This document shows positions 8,205 to 20,024 of a DNA stretch of 64,000 nucleotides, piece by piece. The position numbers and the translations under genes were made by a program. Location: contig NZ_PPSM01000014.1 in assembly GCF_002916655.1 (NCBI RefSeq), forward strand, positions 620,001-684,000, given 5' to 3'. The notes under the pieces are model-generated. The model was given only the letters and a program-made list of their open reading frames with translations, did not search any database and was not told the DNA's origin. This DNA is from Novosphingobium sp. HII-3. Its GTDB lineage: Bacteria; Pseudomonadota; Alphaproteobacteria; Sphingomonadales; Sphingomonadaceae. The stretch's first letter is position 1. Each line of letters starts with the position of its first letter.

Positions 8205-8411
8205 ATGCAGATTCTCGTCCGCGATAACAACGTCGATCAGGCTCTTCGGGCTCTCAAGAAGAAGCTGCAGCGTGAGGGCGTGTATCGTGAAATGAAGCTG
8301 CGCCGTCACTTCGAGAAGCCCTCGGAAAAGCGCGCTCGCGAAAAGGCTGCCGCCGTTCGCCGCGCTCGCAAGCTTGAGCGCAAGCGCGCCGAGCGTGACG
8401 GCTCCAAGTAA
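8205..8411 (+). CDS. rpsU: 30S ribosomal protein bS21
   Basis: 68-residue basic protein starting [20 protein letters not shown] and ending in an Arg/Lys-rich helix, the standard bS21 sequence. It belongs to the small ribosomal subunit and helps recognise mRNA Shine-Dalgarno sequences. The length is usual for alphaproteobacteria. It stands alone with its own terminator. Confidence 0.97.
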   Translation: MQILVRDNNVDQALRALKKKLQREGVYREMKLRRHFEKPSEKRAREKAAAVRRARKLERKRAERDGSK

Positions 8412-8490
8412 GCGCGCTTTCCTGCGCATCTGCGCAGGGCGCCTCTAAATCTCGGTGAGCGGCTTGAATGCCGCGCCGGGTTGAGCCATG

Positions 8491-8520
8491 AGGGCGCGGA
8501 ATCACCATTCCGCGCCCTTT
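8491..8520 (+). terminator. Intrinsic terminator after rpsU
   Basis: Perfect 12-base stem AGGGCGCGGAAT/ATTCCGCGCCCT with a CACC loop, followed by TTT. A weaker CCTGCGC/GCGCAGG hairpin lies just upstream at 8421-8438. Confidence 0.8.
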
Positions 8521-8570
8521 GTGCATCTGCCGTTCGGGCGTTCCATTTTCCGAGTACGAGGCCACAGACG

Positions 8571-9107
8571 ATGACAGAGATCACCCGCGTCCCGCTTCAG
8601 CCGATTGCCAAGGGCGCTGTCTCCAAGCTCTGGATCGGAATCGCGGCGATCGCCCTGGCTTCCGCCGGTGTCGCTTATGCGGCGCTGCCGCCGACCCCCA
8701 CCGTCAAGACGCTGACCGCCGGAACGGGCGAATCGCCGACGATGGATGACGTGGTGCTCATCAACTACAAGGGCATGCTGACCGACGGTACGGTGTTCGA
8801 TCAGAACAAGAATTACCCCAATCCGGTTGCCCAGTTCGTGCCGGGCTTCTCCAAGGCGCTCCAGAAGATGCAGCGCGGCGGCAAGTACGAAGTCATCATT
8901 CCGTCCGAACTCGCGTATGGCGCTACGCCGCCGGAAGGTTCGCCGATTCCCGCCAACGCCGATCTCAAGTTCGAAGTCGAACTGATCGACTACAAGAGCC
9001 TTGCTGAAATCCGCCAGCAGCAGCAGATCCTGCAGCAGCTTCAGCAGATGCAGCAGGGTGGCGCTCCGGGAGCAGTCCCGGGCGCTCCGGCACCGGCGCA
9101 GCCCTGA
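8571..9107 (+). CDS. Membrane-anchored FKBP-type peptidyl-prolyl isomerase
   Basis: 178-residue FKBP isomerase that speeds cis-trans isomerisation at proline. A cytoplasmic leader (1-20) is followed by one membrane helix (about 21-40, KLWIGIAAIALASAGVAYAA), then an FKBP domain (about 55-145) with VLINYKGMLTDGTVFDQ, the VPGFSKALQKMQRGGKYEV core and IPSELAYG, then a Gln- and Pro-rich tail. The domain should face the periplasm, where FKBPs assist folding of exported proteins. The next gene is a shorter paralogue starting 11 bases on. Confidence 0.9.
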   Translation: MTEITRVPLQPIAKGAVSKLWIGIAAIALASAGVAYAALPPTPTVKTLTAGTGESPTMDDVVLINYKGMLTDGTVFDQNKNYPNPVAQFVPGFSKALQKMQRGGKYEVIIPSELAYGATPPEGSPIPANADLKFEVELIDYKSLAEIRQQQQILQQLQQMQQGGAPGAVPGAPAPAQP

Positions 9108-9118
9108 CCGGCGTGACC

Positions 9119-9586
9119 ATGCTTCGACTTGCGGCGCTGCTGGCGCTGACGCTGCCCTCGGCAGCCTTCGCGCAGGCCGCGCCTGCCGCTGCCCCCGCAG
9201 CTGCGCAGGTGAAGGTGGAGACCCTGTCCGCCGGGGTGGGCGGAAGGCCGCCGGAGCACTCGTTCGTGCTCATCAACTACAAGGGCATGTTGACGGACGG
9301 CACCGTCTTCGATCAGGCAGACCGTGTGCCCATGGCACTGGATGAAGTGGTGCCGGGCTTTGCGCAGGGTATCGTCCAGATGGAGCGCGGCGGCCGCTAC
9401 CGCCTGACCATCCCGCCCGAGCTTGGCTACGGCGCAGAGGCATCGGGTCCGATCCCGGCCAACTCGACGCTGATCTTCGAAGTCGACCTGATTGACTTCA
9501 AGACCGCTGCGGAGCTTCAGGCGATGATGGCGCAGATGCGCGCGCAAGCCGCGAACCCTCCGGCAGAGCCGCAACAAGCGAAGTAG
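9119..9586 (+). CDS. Periplasmic FKBP-type peptidyl-prolyl isomerase (tandem paralogue)
   Basis: 155-residue exported FKBP. It has an ordinary signal peptide (MLRLAALLALTLPSAAFAQA) in place of the membrane anchor of its neighbour, then one FKBP domain with FVLINYKGMLTDGTVFDQ, VPGFAQGIVQMERGGRYRL and IPPELGYG. The VLINYKGMLTDGTVFDQ block is identical to that of the preceding gene, so the pair comes from a tandem duplication. I used the ATG at 9119; a GTG at 9113 would add two residues, and neither has a strong ribosome-binding site. Confidence 0.9.
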   Translation: MLRLAALLALTLPSAAFAQAAPAAAPAAAQVKVETLSAGVGGRPPEHSFVLINYKGMLTDGTVFDQADRVPMALDEVVPGFAQGIVQMERGGRYRLTIPPELGYGAEASGPIPANSTLIFEVDLIDFKTAAELQAMMAQMRAQAANPPAEPQQAK

Positions 9587-9617
9587 CTCGGCGGCGGCCG
9601 CCCTCCCGTCCCGGATC

Positions 9618-9645
9618 GCCCGTTCCCGGCGGTTCGGGGACGGGC
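9618..9645 (+). terminator. Hairpin after the FKBP pair
   Basis: Ten-pair stem (GCCCGTTCCC with GGGGACGGGC, one G-T pair) and an eight-base loop, about 30 bases past the second FKBP gene. There is no T-run directly after it. Confidence 0.45.
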
Positions 9646-9757
9646 GCAGCCGCATTGCGCCGTGCTTGAAGCCGGGCCGCCTCGCTGCTAGCTGGGGCGG
9701 CTTCGAATTTCCGCCCGCCGCGCCTACCATTGGCGGGCTCAACCGTGAAGGAAAGCC

Positions 9758-10060
9758 ATGTCGGTCGATACCGCAACCGTGGCGAAGATCGCCAGCCTCG
9801 CGCGCATCAAGGTGAGCGAGCCGGAGCTCGAGGCCATGGTGCCCGAACTCAACGGCATTCTCGCCTGGGTGGAGCAACTGGGCGAAGTGGACGTCAGCGG
9901 CGTGGAGCCGATGACCGCCGTCATCCCCAACACCCTGCGCCTGCGCGACGACGTGATCGATGCCGATCCGCTGACCGGCGGAGACAAGCGCGACGCCGTT
10001 CTTGCCAATGCCCCCGCCGCCGAACACGGCTTCTTCGGCGTGCCCAAGGTGATCGAATAA
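9758..10060 (+). CDS. gatC: Glutamyl/aspartyl-tRNA amidotransferase subunit C
   Basis: 100-residue small subunit of GatCAB, the complex that amidates Glu-tRNA(Gln) and Asp-tRNA(Asn). It shows the family pattern [44 protein letters not shown] and the C-terminal [15 protein letters not shown]. GatC wraps around GatA and stabilises it. The start is the ATG at 9758 behind a GAAGGAAAG site. Its stop overlaps the gatA start by one base. Confidence 0.97.
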   Translation: MSVDTATVAKIASLARIKVSEPELEAMVPELNGILAWVEQLGEVDVSGVEPMTAVIPNTLRLRDDVIDADPLTGGDKRDAVLANAPAAEHGFFGVPKVIE

Positions 10061-11544
10061 TGAGTGACATTACCGACCTGGGCGTAGCCGCCCTTCGCGA
10101 CGGCGTGGCCGCCGGCCAGTTCTCTGCGGTCGAGGTGGCCGAGGCGTTCAACGCCAATGTCGCGGCGGCGCAGGACGCGCTGAACGCCTTTATCGTCGTG
10201 ACGCCCGAAAAGGCTGTCGAAGCCGCCAGGGCGGTGGATGCGAAGCGCGCTGCCGGTGAGGCGCTGGGTGCGATGGCCGGCGTGCCGATCGGCATGAAGG
10301 ACCTGTTCGCGACCTTTGGCGTACAGACGACCGCGGCCAGCCACATGCTCGAAGGCTTCGTGCCGCAGTACGAATCCACCGTGTCGCAGAAGCTGTGGGA
10401 CGCGGGCGCGGGCATGCTGGGCAAGCTCAACCTCGACCAGTTCGCCATGGGTTCCTCCAACGAGACCAGCCATTTCGGCAACGTCATCTCGCCCTGGCGC
10501 CGTCCCGACGGCAAGGCCCAGCTGACGCCCGGCGGTTCCTCGGGCGGCTCGTCGGCCGCGATCGCGGCGCGCCTTGCGCCTGCGGCCACGGGCACCGATA
10601 CGGGCGGATCGATCCGTCAGCCGGCGGCCTTCACCGGCACGACCGGCATCAAGCCGACCTATGGGCGCTGCTCGCGCTGGGGCGTGGTCGCCTTTGCCAG
10701 CTCGCTCGACCAGCCCGGCTCCATGGGCCGCGACGTTACCGACTGCGCGATCATGCTCGAAGCCATGGCGGGTTTCGACCCCAAGGATTCGACCAGCCTC
10801 GATCTTCCCGTGCCGGCCTGGACCGCGTCGCTTTCGGCGGACATGAAGGGCAAGAAGGTCGGCATCCCGCGCGAATACCGCGCCGATGGCATGCCGGCCG
10901 AGATCGACGCCGTCTGGGAACAGGGCATCGCATGGCTGAAGGACGCCGGCGCCGAAGTCGTCGAGGTGTCGCTGCCCCACACCAAGTACGCGCTGCCGAC
11001 GTACTACATCATCGCGCCCGCCGAGGCGTCGTCCAATCTCGCGCGGTATGATGGCGTGCGCTACGGCCTGCGCGATCTGCCGGATGGCGCGGGTCTGCAG
11101 GACATGTACGCCGCCACCCGTGCCGCCGGCTTCGGCCCCGAAGTGAAGCGCCGCATCCTGATCGGCACCTATGTGCTGTCCGCCGGCTTCTACGACGCCT
11201 ACTACACGCAGGCCCAGAAGGTGCGCACGCTGATCTCGCAGGACTTCGCCAGGGCCTTCGAGCAGGTCGATGTCCTCCTGACTCCCACTGCGCCGAGCGC
11301 CGCCTTCGCTCTGGGCGAGAACGTCGACGATCCGCTTGCGATGTACCTCAACGACGTGTTCACGGTCCCGGCCTCGCTCGCCGGCCTGCCTGCGATGTCG
11401 GTGCCTGCAGGGCTGGACGCGCAGGGCCTGCCGCTCGGGCTGCAGATCATCGGCCGCCCGCTGGACGAGCAGGGCGTTCTGAACGCCGGCCTCGCGATTG
11501 AGAGCCGCGCAGGATTCACGGCCAAGCCGGGGAAGTGGTGGTAA
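10060..11544 (+). CDS. gatA: Glutamyl/aspartyl-tRNA amidotransferase subunit A
   Basis: 494-residue glutaminase/amidase subunit of GatCAB, which releases ammonia from glutamine. The amidase-signature catalytic triad is visible as Lys in [10 protein letters not shown], Ser in the Gly/Ser-rich [12 protein letters not shown] block, and the nucleophile Ser in [16 protein letters not shown]. The start is the ATG at 10060 overlapping the gatC stop. The length is normal for GatA. The order gatC-gatA-gatB is the usual operon. Confidence 0.97.
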   Translation: MSDITDLGVAALRDGVAAGQFSAVEVAEAFNANVAAAQDALNAFIVVTPEKAVEAARAVDAKRAAGEALGAMAGVPIGMKDLFATFGVQTTAASHMLEGFVPQYESTVSQKLWDAGAGMLGKLNLDQFAMGSSNETSHFGNVISPWRRPDGKAQLTPGGSSGGSSAAIAARLAPAATGTDTGGSIRQPAAFTGTTGIKPTYGRCSRWGVVAFASSLDQPGSMGRDVTDCAIMLEAMAGFDPKDSTSLDLPVPAWTASLSADMKGKKVGIPREYRADGMPAEIDAVWEQGIAWLKDAGAEVVEVSLPHTKYALPTYYIIAPAEASSNLARYDGVRYGLRDLPDGAGLQDMYAATRAAGFGPEVKRRILIGTYVLSAGFYDAYYTQAQKVRTLISQDFARAFEQVDVLLTPTAPSAAFALGENVDDPLAMYLNDVFTVPASLAGLPAMSVPAGLDAQGLPLGLQIIGRPLDEQGVLNAGLAIESRAGFTAKPGKWW

Positions 11545-11545
11545 T

Positions 11546-13042
11546 ATGAGCACGTATCGCATCCAGGGCGCCACCGGGGACTGGGAGGTCGTCATCGGCC
11601 TCGAAATCCATGCGCAGGTCACGTCCAATTCCAAGCTGTTCTCCAGCTCGGCAACGGCATTCGGCGCCGAGCCGAACACGCAGGTTTCGCTGATCGACGC
11701 GGCAATGCCGGGCATGCTGCCGGTCCCTAACCGGGAGTGCATCCGCCAGGCGGTGCGCACCGGCATGGCGATCGACGCGCAGATCAACAAGTGGTCACGG
11801 TTCGACCGCAAGAACTACTTCTACGCCGACCTTCCGCAGGGCTACCAGATCAGCCAGCTCTACCACCCGCTCGTTGGTGAAGGTTCGATCACGATCGAGG
11901 CGGACGAGAAGGCCGGCATTCCCGAGGATAAGGTCATCGGCATCGAGCGCATCCACGTCGAGCAGGACGCGGGCAAGCTGATGCATGACCAGCATCCCAC
12001 CATGTCCTACGTCGATCTCAACCGTTCGGGCGTGGCACTGATGGAGATCGTCAGCCGCCCCGACATGCGCTCGCCCGCCGAGGCCGGTGCCTACGTGTCG
12101 AAGCTGCGCACGATCCTGCGCTATGTCGGCTCGTGCGACGGCAACATGGACCAGGGTTCGATGCGCTGCGACGTCAATGTATCGGTGCGCAAGCCCGGCG
12201 AGGAATTCGGCACCCGCACCGAGACGAAGAACGTCAACTCGGTGCGCTTCGTCATGCAGACGATCGAGCATGAGGCGAACCGTCAGGTCGACGTGCTCGA
12301 AGGCGGTGGCAAGATCGTGCAGGAAACGCGCCTGTTCGACCCGAATACAGGCACCACTCGCTCGATGCGCTCCAAGGAGGACGCGCACGACTACCGCTAC
12401 TTCCCGGACCCGGACTTGCTGCCGCTGGTGCTGGACGATGCGTTCCTGGAGGAGTGCCGCGCCTCCTTGCCGGAACTCCCGGATGCGAAGCGCGCGCGCT
12501 ATGTCGGCGATCTTGGCCTCTCGGCCTACAACGCGGCGGTGCTGACCGCCGATGTCGACACCGCGGGCTGGTTCGAGGCGCTCCTCTCCGAAGCGGCCTC
12601 GGCACAGGGGAAGGCGCCGGCGGAGGTGGCCAAGCAGGCGGCCAACTGGCTGATTTCCGAGTTCTTCGGCGCCCTTAACAAGCTCGGCCGCAGCCTGGAC
12701 GATTCTCCGGTCAGCCACGAACAGGCGGCTGAGCTGCTGGCGCTGGTGGGCAAGGGCACCATTTCCGGCTCGATCGCCAAGCAGGTGCTGGAGATCATGC
12801 TGGAAACCGGCGACAGCGCCGGCGCCATCGTGGAGCGCGAAGGGCTCAAGCAGGAAAGCGACACCGGCGCCATCGAGGCGAAGGTGGACGAGATCCTTGC
12901 CGCCAACGCGGACAAGGTCTCGCAGTACAAGGACGGCAAGGTTGCGCTGTTCGGCTTCTTCGTCGGCCAGACGATGAAGGCGATGCAGGGCAAGGCGAAC
13001 CCGCAGGTCGTCAACGAGATCCTCAAGGCGAAACTGGGCTGA
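11546..13042 (+). CDS. gatB: Glutamyl/aspartyl-tRNA amidotransferase subunit B
   Basis: 498-residue subunit that binds the mischarged tRNA, activates its side chain with ATP and transfers ammonia from GatA. Visible are the N-terminal [12 protein letters not shown], the [19 protein letters not shown] block, [35 protein letters not shown], the [12 protein letters not shown] cradle motif and a C-terminal YqeY-like domain ending [13 protein letters not shown]. The start is the ATG at 11546, one base after the gatA stop. A strong terminator follows. Confidence 0.97.
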   Translation: MSTYRIQGATGDWEVVIGLEIHAQVTSNSKLFSSSATAFGAEPNTQVSLIDAAMPGMLPVPNRECIRQAVRTGMAIDAQINKWSRFDRKNYFYADLPQGYQISQLYHPLVGEGSITIEADEKAGIPEDKVIGIERIHVEQDAGKLMHDQHPTMSYVDLNRSGVALMEIVSRPDMRSPAEAGAYVSKLRTILRYVGSCDGNMDQGSMRCDVNVSVRKPGEEFGTRTETKNVNSVRFVMQTIEHEANRQVDVLEGGGKIVQETRLFDPNTGTTRSMRSKEDAHDYRYFPDPDLLPLVLDDAFLEECRASLPELPDAKRARYVGDLGLSAYNAAVLTADVDTAGWFEALLSEAASAQGKAPAEVAKQAANWLISEFFGALNKLGRSLDDSPVSHEQAAELLALVGKGTISGSIAKQVLEIMLETGDSAGAIVEREGLKQESDTGAIEAKVDEILAANADKVSQYKDGKVALFGFFVGQTMKAMQGKANPQVVNEILKAKLG

Positions 13043-13061
13043 CGCCTCGCCTCCTGACAAG

Positions 13062-13103
13062 AAAAAACCCCGTGGAAGCGAAAGCCTCCGCGGGGTTTTT
13101 CTT
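13062..13103 (+). terminator. Intrinsic terminator after gatB
   Basis: AAAAAACCCCG pairs with CGGGGTTTTT across an interrupted inner stem (GTGGAAGC / GCCTCC), ending in T5CTTT. It closes the gatCAB operon. Confidence 0.9.
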
Positions 13104-13153
13104 TGGTAGCCCCATGTAGAGGCAGGCTTAAAGTGCGATTAACGATAATCGTC

Positions 13154-13339
13154 TTGCCATCATTCCGTCCCGTGTTATCCCTTAGTTGCGGGGAACAGGG
13201 GCGTCTTGAAAAGAGGCCGGGCGAAAGCGCTGCCTCTCGTGCAACGACGGCTGGCGCTGCAGGCGCCGCGTCAAGGGCTCACCTGGGGGGGTGAGAGGGC
13301 CCGGCACTGCGCCTTGCTGCGCGCGGTGCCGGGCTTTTT
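13154..13339 (+). ncRNA. Putative orphan small RNA (promoter and terminator, no ORF)
   Basis: A sigma70-like promoter, TTGCCA (13154-13159), 16-base spacer, TATCCC (13176-13181), predicts a transcript starting near 13188. It would end at a very strong intrinsic terminator at 13299-13339 (14-pair stem with one G-T pair, GCCCGGCAC/GTGCCGGGC plus GCGC/GCGC, eight-base loop, T5). The roughly 150-nt body also folds locally (GAGGC/GCCTC at about 13212; CTCACC/GGTGAG just before the terminator). No plus-strand gene lies here or directly downstream, and the T-run points only rightward, so the terminator does not serve the minus-strand neighbour. No known family (6S, 4.5S, tmRNA) was recognised. This unit also fills the 308-base gap after gatB. 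Confidence 0.45.
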
Positions 13340-13350
13340 CCGTCCGGTAT

Positions 13351-13656
13351 TCAGGCCGTCTGCCGGGTGCCGGTCAGTTCCATTGACCCGAACATGCCCG
13401 CCTTGATCGTTCCCGTCAGCGCGTCCCCGGTAACCGTGGCCTTGCAGTCGAGGTTCATCGGCATGGGCGAGGTCATGCGCATGGACCACTTGAGAGCCTG
13501 GCCGTCAACGCGGCCGTCCTTGATGTCCATCGTGCCGAGATCGCCGGTGATGTTGCCGGTGAACTGGCCGTCACCACTCGGCGTGACGGTGAGAACACCC
13601 TTCTTGCGCCCCAGCGGGGTGTTGGTGACGCAATCGTAAGTACCTGCAACAGACAT
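13351..13656 (-). CDS. Small beta-rich protein of unknown function
   Basis: 101-residue soluble protein with no signal peptide or membrane segment. It has regular short strands and glycine turns (GTYDCVTNTPLG, GVLTVTPSGDGQFTGNITGDLG, GDALTGTIKAGMFGSMELTGTR) and suggests a compact beta sandwich or barrel similar to small sphingomonad proteins with no assigned role. Two cysteines are present. It sits 10 bases after the M16 peptidase gene on the same strand and is probably cotranscribed with it. Confidence 0.7.
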   Translation of the reverse strand: MSVAGTYDCVTNTPLGRKKGVLTVTPSGDGQFTGNITGDLGTMDIKDGRVDGQALKWSMRMTSPMPMNLDCKATVTGDALTGTIKAGMFGSMELTGTRQTA

Positions 13657-13666
13657 TCTGATCTCC

Positions 13667-16573
13667 TTATTCGCCGTCCGTGGCGTCGTCGCCGCCCGTG
13701 GGGGCGGGGCGAACTTCTACGGGCAAACCGAGGCCCTTTAGCTGAGGTTCCACGATCTTGCGATCACCTACAATGATCCAGGTGAGATCGTTCGGCTGAA
13801 GGTACTGCCGGGCGGCACCGCCGATCCGCTCGGCATCGATCCCGCGATAGGTCTGCGCGAGGCGCACGTAATAATCTTCAGGCCGGCCGAGGCGGTCATT
13901 CCGGATGATGGCCGAGAGGACAGCGGCGTTGGTTTCGAACTGAGTGGGCAGGGCGCGGATGGCACCCTCGGTCACGCGCTGGAATTCCGCGGTCGTGATT
14001 GGGCTGCGGGCGGGGAAGGCGCTCATGTTCTGGATGACGGCCCGCACGGAATCGCCTGTCCTATCCGCCTGTACGGGTGCCATGACTTCTATCACCCGTG
14101 GCCCGCTGTTCTGAGTCACGCCGGAGCGCACGCCGTAACTCCAGCCTTTGTCCTCGCGAATGTCGGCGTTCAAGCGCGAGAGGAAGCCGTTGCCCACCAC
14201 GTCGTTGGCCAGCATCAGCGGCTCCTCACCCGGTGTGCGTCCCGTCAGCGGCAGGACACGGCCGGCGAGAATCACCGACTGCGGCGAGTTTGGTCGGTCG
14301 ATGAGGACGACGCGCGCGCTTGGCGCCGGCACGGCAGCGTCCAGAGGCTTGTTCGGCCGGGGTGCGGCGGGCGCCTTCCATGCGCCGAAGGACTGCTCCA
14401 GCAGCGGCTTGAGCTGCTCCATCGTCACGTCCCCCACCACGGTGATGCGGGCGAGGTCCGGCCGCACCCACTTGGCATGGGCTGCGCTCAGCGCTTGCGG
14501 AGTGAGGGCGGCAAGCGAGGTTTCCGTTCCCAGGCCGTCACCTGGCTGCGCGTAGGGATGATCGCCGAAGAGTTCCGCATTCAGGGTGCGCCCGGCAAGT
14601 GCGCTGGGGGTCGACTGGGCCTGGGCCAGCTCGGCCATGGCCTGCCCGCGCGCCCGCTCGAAGTCGGCGGGGGCGAAGGCCGGGTGGAGGAGCATGTCGG
14701 ACGCGAGCGCAAGCGACGGCGCGAGGTTGGCGGAGAGAGCGCTCACGACAAGGCTGCTGCTGTCGAGGCTGGCATCGGTCCGGATGGACGCGCCGAGCCG
14801 TTCCTGCTCCTCCGCGATCTGAGTGGCGTTGCGCGTCTTCGTGCCCTCGTCGAGCATATCGAGCATGAGGCCCTGCGTGCCCGGCGTATCGAGGGCATCG
14901 GCCGCGAAGCCGGCGTCGAAGTCGATGGCCATGACGAGCTTGGGCACGCCGGTCCTGCGGGCGAGCGCAACGGGGATGCCGTTGGACAAGGTCGTCCGCT
15001 CGATCGAGGGAAACGCCAGTGCGCCCACGGGCGCGACGGGCGGAGCCGTGCGCCTCGGAGCAGGGCCGATTTTCGCCGCCTTCGCGGATTTGGCGACCGC
15101 CTTTCGGGGGGTGGTATCCTCATCCCCCCACCCGCCCATCGTCGCGCCGTCTTCGGTGCGGACACCCGGGACGACGGCGAGCTTGTAGACGGGGCGGCCG
15201 AGCCATTTGCGCAGCGCCGCGTGCACGGTGGGGGGGCTGAGTGCCGCGATGGCCTGGAGGTCCGCCTTGTACTTGGCCGGGTCGCCCGAATAGACTTCGC
15301 CTTCCGCAAGGGTTGCGCCCTTGCCGGAGAACCCGCCGACCTGTTCAAGGCCGCCGATCTCGCCGGAGAGGACGCTGGTGACGGCGCGCCGTACTTCGTC
15401 CTCGGTCGGTCCCTTGGCGATGTATTCCGCCATCACCCGGTCCAGTTCGGCTTCTGCCGCCGCCCGGTCAACGCCGGGCTTCACGTCCATCGTCGCGTTC
15501 AGGAAGCTCGATTGCTCGAACACCATGGCGGACGCGCGCACCGAAACCGCCATCTGGTTGCCGCGCACCAGTGCATTGTCGAGCCGGGAGCTGGAAAGCC
15601 CGCCCAGGATGTGCATGCCGATGCGCAGGGCGACGGCGTCCGCGTCGTTGAGGCCCGGGCCGCTCCAGTCGCGGCTGATGCGCAGCACCGGAACCTGATC
15701 GGTCATCTCGCGCGAGACAGGGGCGGAGAGCGTTACCGGTCCGGCTGCGACGGGCGCCACCTCCGGCCCCCGCCGGATGGCTCCGAACCACTTTTCCACC
15801 ATCGGTCGCGCAGTTGTCGCGTCGATGTCCCCGGAAAGGACCAGCACTACGTTGTTTGGACCGTAGTGGTCGGTGAACCATTTCTGCACGTCCGCCAGCG
15901 TGGCGGCGTCGAGATCGGCCATCGAGCCGATCGTCGAGTGGCGGTAAGGGTGGCCCACCGGAAAGAGGCCTTCGGCGGTCAGGTACTCCGCAAGCCCATA
16001 GGGCTGGTTGTCGCCCTGCCGTTTTTCGTTCTGAACGACGCCCCTCTGCTTGTCGAGCTTGTCCTGGGTGACGGCCGGCAGCAGCGCGCCCATGCGGTCG
16101 CTTTCCATGAACAGTGCAAGATCGAGCGCACCGGTCGGGACGGTTTCGACGTAGTTCGTGCGGTCGTACCAGGTCGATCCGTTGGTCGATGTCGAACCGG
16201 CACCTTCCAGCGGAATGTCGAAATTGGGGACGTTGGCCGAACCGCCGAAGAAAAGGTGTTCGTAGAGGTGGGCGAACCCGGTCTTGCCGCGCGGTTCGTT
16301 CTTGGAGCCGACCTTGTAGTACAGCGTCACGCCTACGATCGGGGCCTTGCGGTCCGTGTGGACGATGGTCGTCAGGCCGTTGGCGAGAACGAACTTTTCA
16401 TACGGGATGTCGACTTTCGCGACCAGTTCCTGCGGCGAGGCGGCGGGCGCAAGGCCGGGGGCAGGGGGCGCTTCTGCCGAGGCCGCCGGTCGGCCGTTCG
16501 GCGAAGTGGTGCAGGCGGAAAGAAGAAGGGCGGCGGCAAGAGCGGTGACGCTCGACTGTGTGACGGATCGCAT
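13667..16573 (-). CDS. M16 (pitrilysin-family) zinc peptidase lipoprotein
   Basis: 968-residue exported metallopeptidase. The signal peptide ends in lipobox LLLSAC (Cys21), so it is predicted to be membrane-anchored in the periplasm. The first M16 module carries the inverted zinc motif HLYEH (102-106), with the third ligand expected about 75 residues later in NEKRQGDNQPYG. A second M16 module, starting around residue 520, lacks the HxxEH motif, as usual for the inactive half of the clamshell. M16 enzymes degrade peptides and small misfolded proteins. A second M16 peptidase lies at 45.1 kb. Confidence 0.92.
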   Translation of the reverse strand: MRSVTQSSVTALAAALLLSACTTSPNGRPAASAEAPPAPGLAPAASPQELVAKVDIPYEKFVLANGLTTIVHTDRKAPIVGVTLYYKVGSKNEPRGKTGFAHLYEHLFFGGSANVPNFDIPLEGAGSTSTNGSTWYDRTNYVETVPTGALDLALFMESDRMGALLPAVTQDKLDKQRGVVQNEKRQGDNQPYGLAEYLTAEGLFPVGHPYRHSTIGSMADLDAATLADVQKWFTDHYGPNNVVLVLSGDIDATTARPMVEKWFGAIRRGPEVAPVAAGPVTLSAPVSREMTDQVPVLRISRDWSGPGLNDADAVALRIGMHILGGLSSSRLDNALVRGNQMAVSVRASAMVFEQSSFLNATMDVKPGVDRAAAEAELDRVMAEYIAKGPTEDEVRRAVTSVLSGEIGGLEQVGGFSGKGATLAEGEVYSGDPAKYKADLQAIAALSPPTVHAALRKWLGRPVYKLAVVPGVRTEDGATMGGWGDEDTTPRKAVAKSAKAAKIGPAPRRTAPPVAPVGALAFPSIERTTLSNGIPVALARRTGVPKLVMAIDFDAGFAADALDTPGTQGLMLDMLDEGTKTRNATQIAEEQERLGASIRTDASLDSSSLVVSALSANLAPSLALASDMLLHPAFAPADFERARGQAMAELAQAQSTPSALAGRTLNAELFGDHPYAQPGDGLGTETSLAALTPQALSAAHAKWVRPDLARITVVGDVTMEQLKPLLEQSFGAWKAPAAPRPNKPLDAAVPAPSARVVLIDRPNSPQSVILAGRVLPLTGRTPGEEPLMLANDVVGNGFLSRLNADIREDKGWSYGVRSGVTQNSGPRVIEVMAPVQADRTGDSVRAVIQNMSAFPARSPITTAEFQRVTEGAIRALPTQFETNAAVLSAIIRNDRLGRPEDYYVRLAQTYRGIDAERIGGAARQYLQPNDLTWIIVGDRKIVEPQLKGLGLPVEVRPAPTGGDDATDGE

Positions 16574-16655
16574 GAGCCGAGGTTAGCAGCTTGTTCTTTC
16601 GTGACCAGCAGGAAGTCTCGTGGTGGCCCCGATAACGAACCGGGGCACTTCCCCG

Positions 16656-17111
16656 TCAGCCGCGCTTGAAGATCTGGCCGGAATCGAACATCGTGATGCG
16701 CCATTCGCCGTCCTCATCGCGGCGGCATTCCATCTTCACGTCGGCAACGGCGAGCGGATCGCAGTAGCTGTCGAACGGGCCTTCGCCCAGCGCCGCGAAG
16801 AAGACGAGAAGGTAGCCCACCCGGGCGTGGTCGGCGTCATCGAAGCTGACCCGCAGGGAGGTGATGATGTGGCGCATCGTCATCAGGCCCGCTCCGGCCT
16901 TCATGGTTTCGGCGCGTCCCTGGTAGAAAGCTTCGACGTCCTTCAACCCTTCGCGCCATTGGCCACCCACGTTGTAGCGGACATCTTCCGCCAGGCAGTT
17001 CGCCGCGCGCATATGCAGGCCGTTGTTGATGTCGAGCTCATCGCCCCATTCGTAAATGGCCTGCTTGATAGCCAGCACGTCCGCAGCCTGTTGAGGTGTG
17101 AATTTCGCCAT
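16656..17111 (-). CDS. NTF2-like/SnoaL-type protein
   Basis: 151-residue cytoplasmic protein with the alpha+beta cone fold pattern of the NTF2-like (SnoaL_4) superfamily: an N-terminal helix pair (QAADVLAIKQAIYEWGDELD), the AEDVRYNVGG strand, GLKDVEAFYQGRAE, MRHIITSLRVSFDDADHARVGYLLVFFAA and the closing GEWRITMFDSGQIF. Such proteins bind small hydrophobic ligands or catalyse dehydration and isomerisation. No catalytic set can be assigned here. I chose the ATG at 17111 because longer versions run into the clpB promoter. Confidence 0.78.
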   Translation of the reverse strand: MAKFTPQQAADVLAIKQAIYEWGDELDINNGLHMRAANCLAEDVRYNVGGQWREGLKDVEAFYQGRAETMKAGAGLMTMRHIITSLRVSFDDADHARVGYLLVFFAALGEGPFDSYCDPLAVADVKMECRRDEDGEWRITMFDSGQIFKRG

Positions 17112-17325
17112 GCGCCTCGTCCCTTGGTTCTGTTGCCCCAAGGCTAGGCCACCCAATCCACCTGCGCCACGCCCTGATAACCGGCCGCCGATCATTACCG
17201 CCCCCGCGAAGCCTCTGGCATTTCTTCGTGGTGCTCCCATCTTCTGCCACAGGCCGGTTCCGGCAGCTTCTCTTGAGCGGGATACGATCCGATCGGGCGA
17301 CACTGCGAAAACTGCGCTAAGGTCA

Positions 17326-17353
17326 CTTGTGTTGCAAATCTGCAACACTATAT
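17326..17353 (+). promoter_or_regulatory. Heat-shock-like clpB promoter with internal palindrome
   Basis: CTTGTG (17326-17331), 16 bases, then CTATAT (17348-17353) resembles the alphaproteobacterial RpoH (sigma32) consensus CTTG...CTATnT. The spacer is nearly filled by a perfect inverted repeat GTGTTGCA-AATC-TGCAACAC (17329-17348), in the position of a repressor operator. The clpB start follows 27 bases after the -10 element. Confidence 0.55.
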
Positions 17354-17379
17354 TACGAGTTCAGGAGGCGAGTTATCCT

Positions 17380-19959
<2,580 letters not shown>

Positions 19960-19988
19960 GTAACGCGGCCGGCGGCAGCAATGCAGTC

Positions 19989-20015
19989 ACGGGGCCGCGC
20001 TGGTCGCGGCCCCGT
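19989..20015. terminator. Bidirectional terminator after clpB
   Basis: Perfect 11-base stem ACGGGGCCGCG/CGCGGCCCCGT with a five-base loop, located between the convergent clpB and oxygenase genes. Confidence 0.75.
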
Positions 20016-20024
20016 CGTCGTATT

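Noticed and set aside
13154..13339. 6S RNA or SRP RNA
   Set aside because: The length is near that of 6S RNA, but I could not draw its long closing stem with a central bubble, and the SRP GGAAG-type core motif is absent.
14477..16669. Long plus-strand open frame opposite the M16 lipoprotein
   Set aside because: It is a mirror frame of a clear M16 peptidase with signal peptide and HLYEH motif; its translation has shadow-like composition.
17329..17348. Mur/Fur box in the clpB promoter
   Set aside because: TTGCA-AATC-TGCAA resembles the half-site TGCAAA but lacks the spacing of the known alphaproteobacterial Mur/Fur box.
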